In this document: piece by piece, positions 5,504 through 5,517 of the stretch
Position numbering within the stretch: position 1 is the stretch's first letter
Layout: every line of letters starts with the position of its first letter
Notes under the pieces: model-generated
Told to the model about the DNA's origin: nothing
The model's database searches: none
What the model saw: the letters and a program-made list of their open reading frames with translations, nothing else
Translations under genes and position numbers: made by a program
Source: Chloroflexota bacterium
GTDB taxonomy: Bacteria; Chloroflexota; Anaerolineae; Caldilineales; Caldilineaceae
Assembly: GCA_003577005.1 (NCBI GenBank)
Contig: QEUW01000477.1
Span: 1 to 5,517 of the forward strand
Direction of reading: 5' to 3'
DNA: 5,517 nt

Positions 5504-5517
5504 ATGATAGAGTTGTC
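5504..5517 (+). CDS. Start of a further plus-strand gene, cut by the right edge
   Basis: ATG at 5504 is preceded at 8 nt by AAGGAG (5490-5495), the same strong site type used by the genes before it. Only four codons and two bases are visible (M-I-E-L), so no product can be named. Its ATG overlaps the TGA that ends the frame carrying the ABM remnant (ATGA). A GTG at 5485 in another frame is a less likely start. Confidence 0.55.

Overview
The window looks like bacterial chromosome of roughly 55-60% GC. The likeliest source is a Chloroflexota member (Caldilineae/Anaerolineae/Ktedonobacteria-like). This rests on the divergent regulator: a winged helix plus BTAD domain fused to an NB-ARC/STAND ATPase, with linker and P-loop wording that I associate with that phylum. 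No rRNA or other taxonomic marker is present, so this is an inference.

Layout. Positions 1-1067 (minus strand) hold the N-terminal 355 residues of the SARP/AfsR-like regulator, cut by the left edge just as it enters the Walker A motif. Positions 1068-1411 are a divergent control region with no convincing gene. It holds a 23-bp palindrome (1143-1165), four ATCACG direct repeats at 21-, 22- and 11-bp steps ending 8 bp before a TATAGT -10-like box, and a perfect 10-bp inverted repeat in the downstream leader. From 1412 all genes run on the plus strand: a 12-TM MFS transporter, two small ABM-type dimeric alpha/beta-barrel proteins (94 and 95 aa), a class I SAM methyltransferase (266 aa), a third ABM/YgiN-like protein (104 aa) and a VOC/glyoxalase-fold protein (165 aa). 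After these come a truncated second copy of the first ABM gene and the first bases of a further gene at the right edge.

How they may work together. The repeats match the 11/22-bp operator geometry of SARP activators, so the simplest model is that the regulator activates the MFS gene and the genes behind it. Small ABM barrels, an O/N/C-methyltransferase, a VOC protein and an exporter form a typical tailoring, protection and export set of a small-molecule (natural product or aromatic) pathway. No scaffold-building enzyme (PKS, NRPS or terpene synthase) lies in the window, so the product is unknown. The plus-strand genes are separated by similar 66-92-bp spacers and mostly have strong AAGGAGGT-type ribosome sites. 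One spacer contains a 34-bp near-perfect inverted repeat.

The most notable items are the phased operator, the duplicated and truncated ABM fragment (about 88% identical to its parent over 96 bp) embedded in an open frame that overlaps both neighbours by 4 nt, and the clustering of several ABM barrels with one methyltransferase.
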